Shown: positions 62,332 through 64,000 of the stretch, piece after piece | Layout of the letters: each line of letters opens with the position of its first letter | How positions within the stretch are numbered: position 1 is the stretch's first letter | Source of the DNA: JALZOC01 sp035758845 | GTDB taxonomy: Bacteria > Acidobacteriota > Vicinamibacteria > Vicinamibacterales > 2-12-FULL-66-21 | Length of the DNA: 64,000 nt | Reading direction: 5' to 3' | NCBI GenBank assembly: GCA_035758845.1 | Contig: DASTVZ010000034.1 | Span: 21,443 to 85,442, forward strand | Made by a program: the position numbers and the translations under genes | The notes under the pieces: model-generated | The model's database searches: none | What the model was told of the DNA's origin: nothing | Seen by the model: the letters and a program-made list of their open reading frames with translations, nothing else

Positions 62332-64000
62332 GTGGGCATTAAGGCCAAGCAGGTTGCCGGTGTCACGACGTTGGTCGTCGTGGTCGTGGTCGCGCTCAGC
62401 GCGTACCACGTGACGACGCTCGTCCGCCTCAATTTCGAGGAGACGGCGGGTCGCGGTCAGATGCTGGCGCAGGCCATCTTTCAACGCGCGAAAGAGGTGG
62501 TAGCGCAGGGGGTCACCGACCCCTATGAGGCGCTTCGCACTGACGGCGGAATTCGCTCGATCATCGAGTCGAGCACTCCCAACTGGCCAAGTGTGACCTA
62601 CGTCGCCATCGTCAACAACGACGGCATCGCGGTCGTGCATAGTACCGCCTCTCTCGAAGGGCTGCCGCTCGAAAAGCAGGAAGACTTTGCTCCTCTCGCC
62701 ATCGGTGGGTCCTGGAAGCAGCTGGTCGCCGCCTACGGGGACAAGATTCTGGAGATCTCGCAGCGGATGGAGATCTCGCAGCCGATGCGCGACGATCAAG
62801 TCATGAACTTCGGCGAGATCCGCGTCGGTGTTACGACCACTCTGGTTCGAAGCGACATCAAGAAGGCGCTGGGCACGACGGCGTGGGCGATCCTGGTCGC
62901 GCTCGTCGTCGCTTCCCTGGTTGCGATGCTGCTCTCGCAATGGATGCTTCGTCCGATCCACGTCATTCAAAGCGGCCTCTCGCGCCTTGGACGCGGTGAG
63001 CTGGATGTCAAACTGGATCTCGAAGAACAGGAATTCCGCGATCTTGGAAGCTCGTTCGATGCCATCAGCGCGCAGCTTTCGGCGCTTGGCCGTGGTGCCA
63101 AACCCGATCACGCTGGCGGCGAACTCCGTGCCGGATCGGCGACCGATCTCGAGTCGGTCATGGACAATCTCGAGGATGCGGTGGCATTGTTCTCACCGCG
63201 TGGCGAGCTGATTTTCGCCAACAAGTCGATGGATGCGCTGCAACTTCGGACGCTCGAAGCGCTTCCACCCGACAATGCGGTGCGGCAAATGATCGAACGG
63301 ACACTCGCCGGTCGGAAGTCGCAGGGCCCAGTCTCCATTTCCGGCCTCGATCCGGCGGACACGACCGAACGTCTGCTCATGACGCACGTAATCGAAGACA
63401 CGGGCGGCCGATTTCTTGGCGCGATGCTGGTGGCCCGAAACATCGGGTACTTGAGCCAGGTGCAGTCGACGCTCAACTATTCACGAAAGCTCGCCGCTCT
63501 TGGACGGCTGATGGCGGGGGTCGCGCACGAGGTCAAGAATCCGCTGAACGCGATGACGATCCACCTCGAGCTGTTGAAGCAGAAGATCGCCCGCCAGCCC
63601 GCCATTGCGGGTGCCGGACCGGATCCTGGGCATCGGCTGACGGATTCCGGCTTCGGCCCGCCAGACGTCACGAAACATGTGGACATCATCGGCAAAGAGA
63701 TCCGGCGGCTCGATGAGGTCCTCAACGGCTTCCTGAAGTTCGCGCGCCCTGATGAACTGAAACTCCAGCCGGTTCGTTTGTCGTCGCTGATCTCTGACAT
63801 TCAGACCTCGGTCGCGCCCGAAGCGACGCGACGTCACGTCACGATGAAGGTTGAATGCCCCGAAAGCTTGCCCGAGATCAATGCGGATCCGGGCATGTTG
63901 TCGCAGGCGCTGCTGAACCTTGCGTTGAACGCCTGCCAGGCAATGCCCGATGGCGGCACGCTGAGAATCAGTTGCCGGACCGCTCCCCGGCGGCGGCTCG
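62332..64000 (+). CDS. Membrane sensor histidine kinase (C-terminus beyond the window)
   Basis: 556 complete codons from a GTG (GAAGGG 7 nt upstream), open to the window end. One membrane helix (VTTLVVVVVVALSAYHV) is followed by a periplasmic Cache-like domain (about 40-165) and a second helix (AWAILVALVVASLVAMLL). A HAMP domain (SQWMLRPIHVIQSGLSRLGRGELDV), a PAS-like domain (LEDAVALFSPRGELIFANKSM) and the dimerisation helix with the phosphoryl His in GVAHEVKNPLNAM follow. The N box (NLALNACQAMPDGG) is visible; the rest of the ATPase domain is cut off. It pairs with the upstream NtrC-type regulator. Confidence 0.93.
   Translation, partial: MGIKAKQVAGVTTLVVVVVVALSAYHVTTLVRLNFEETAGRGQMLAQAIFQRAKEVVAQGVTDPYEALRTDGGIRSIIESSTPNWPSVTYVAIVNNDGIAVVHSTASLEGLPLEKQEDFAPLAIGGSWKQLVAAYGDKILEISQRMEISQPMRDDQVMNFGEIRVGVTTTLVRSDIKKALGTTAWAILVALVVASLVAMLLSQWMLRPIHVIQSGLSRLGRGELDVKLDLEEQEFRDLGSSFDAISAQLSALGRGAKPDHAGGELRAGSATDLESVMDNLEDAVALFSPRGELIFANKSMDALQLRTLEALPPDNAVRQMIERTLAGRKSQGPVSISGLDPADTTERLLMTHVIEDTGGRFLGAMLVARNIGYLSQVQSTLNYSRKLAALGRLMAGVAHEVKNPLNAMTIHLELLKQKIARQPAIAGAGPDPGHRLTDSGFGPPDVTKHVDIIGKEIRRLDEVLNGFLKFARPDELKLQPVRLSSLISDIQTSVAPEATRRHVTMKVECPESLPEINADPGMLSQALLNLALNACQAMPDGGTLRISCRTAPRRRL

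Overview
The window is a high-GC, gene-dense bacterial chromosome segment. Gene content suggests an Acidobacteriota member, most likely a Vicinamibacteria (subgroup 6) relative; this is inference, since no rRNA marker is present. Supporting traits are many NtrC-type regulators, a Gram-negative envelope (TamB, BamA-like, lipoproteins), short intergenic gaps full of degenerate repeats, and housekeeping genes intact at normal length. I see no tRNA, rRNA, CRISPR array or complete insertion sequence.

Layout. 1-900: a cut-off STAS anti-anti-sigma gene and an ECF sigma factor on the minus strand. 887-7900: lysA and tmk (+), then comF, rsfS, nadD, obgE, rpmA, rplU, a lipoprotein and a TPR protein (-). 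8000-14250: a strong promoter and long hairpin, then dprA, topA, trmFO and xerC (+). 14300-19400: an NtrC-type regulator, its kinase and an ABC-F ATPase (-). 19650-25075: four pilin-like secreted proteins, a PapD-like chaperone and an outer-membrane barrel protein with SdrD-B-like and SPOR domains. Several of these carry a frameshift or in-frame stop. 25274-27490: a kinase and an excisionase-HTH/receiver fusion regulator that probably serve this cluster. 27770-29870: ECF sigma, zinc-finger anti-sigma and a secreted protein. 30200-33620: lipoprotein, APC permease, small membrane protein and PEGA-domain protein. 33890-37200: hslV, hslU and an FN3 lipoprotein. 37290-41760: transaldolase and a three-gene acyl-CoA carboxylase. 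41800-49430: TamB, a seven-POTRA BamA/TamA-like protein and a SurA-N-like protein. 49440-58860: minus-strand glycosyltransferase and methyltransferase genes, probably for a surface polysaccharide. 58870-60640: CPBP protease and lipoprotein. 60880-64000: NtrC-type regulator and a histidine kinase cut by the window end.

Two things stand out. First, gene boundaries are packed with short-word degenerate repeats, often a sense arm followed by its reverse complement. The word differs from place to place but each word family recurs. The same word families are also inserted in frame inside conserved enzymes (NadD, TrmFO, XerC, ABC-F and a GT-C glycosyltransferase), and they supply the first codons of two genes. 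Second, the pilin/chaperone/barrel cluster looks like a non-canonical chaperone-usher-type surface system. In this strain three +1 homopolymer frameshifts and two nonsense codons are concentrated in it, so it appears to be decaying.
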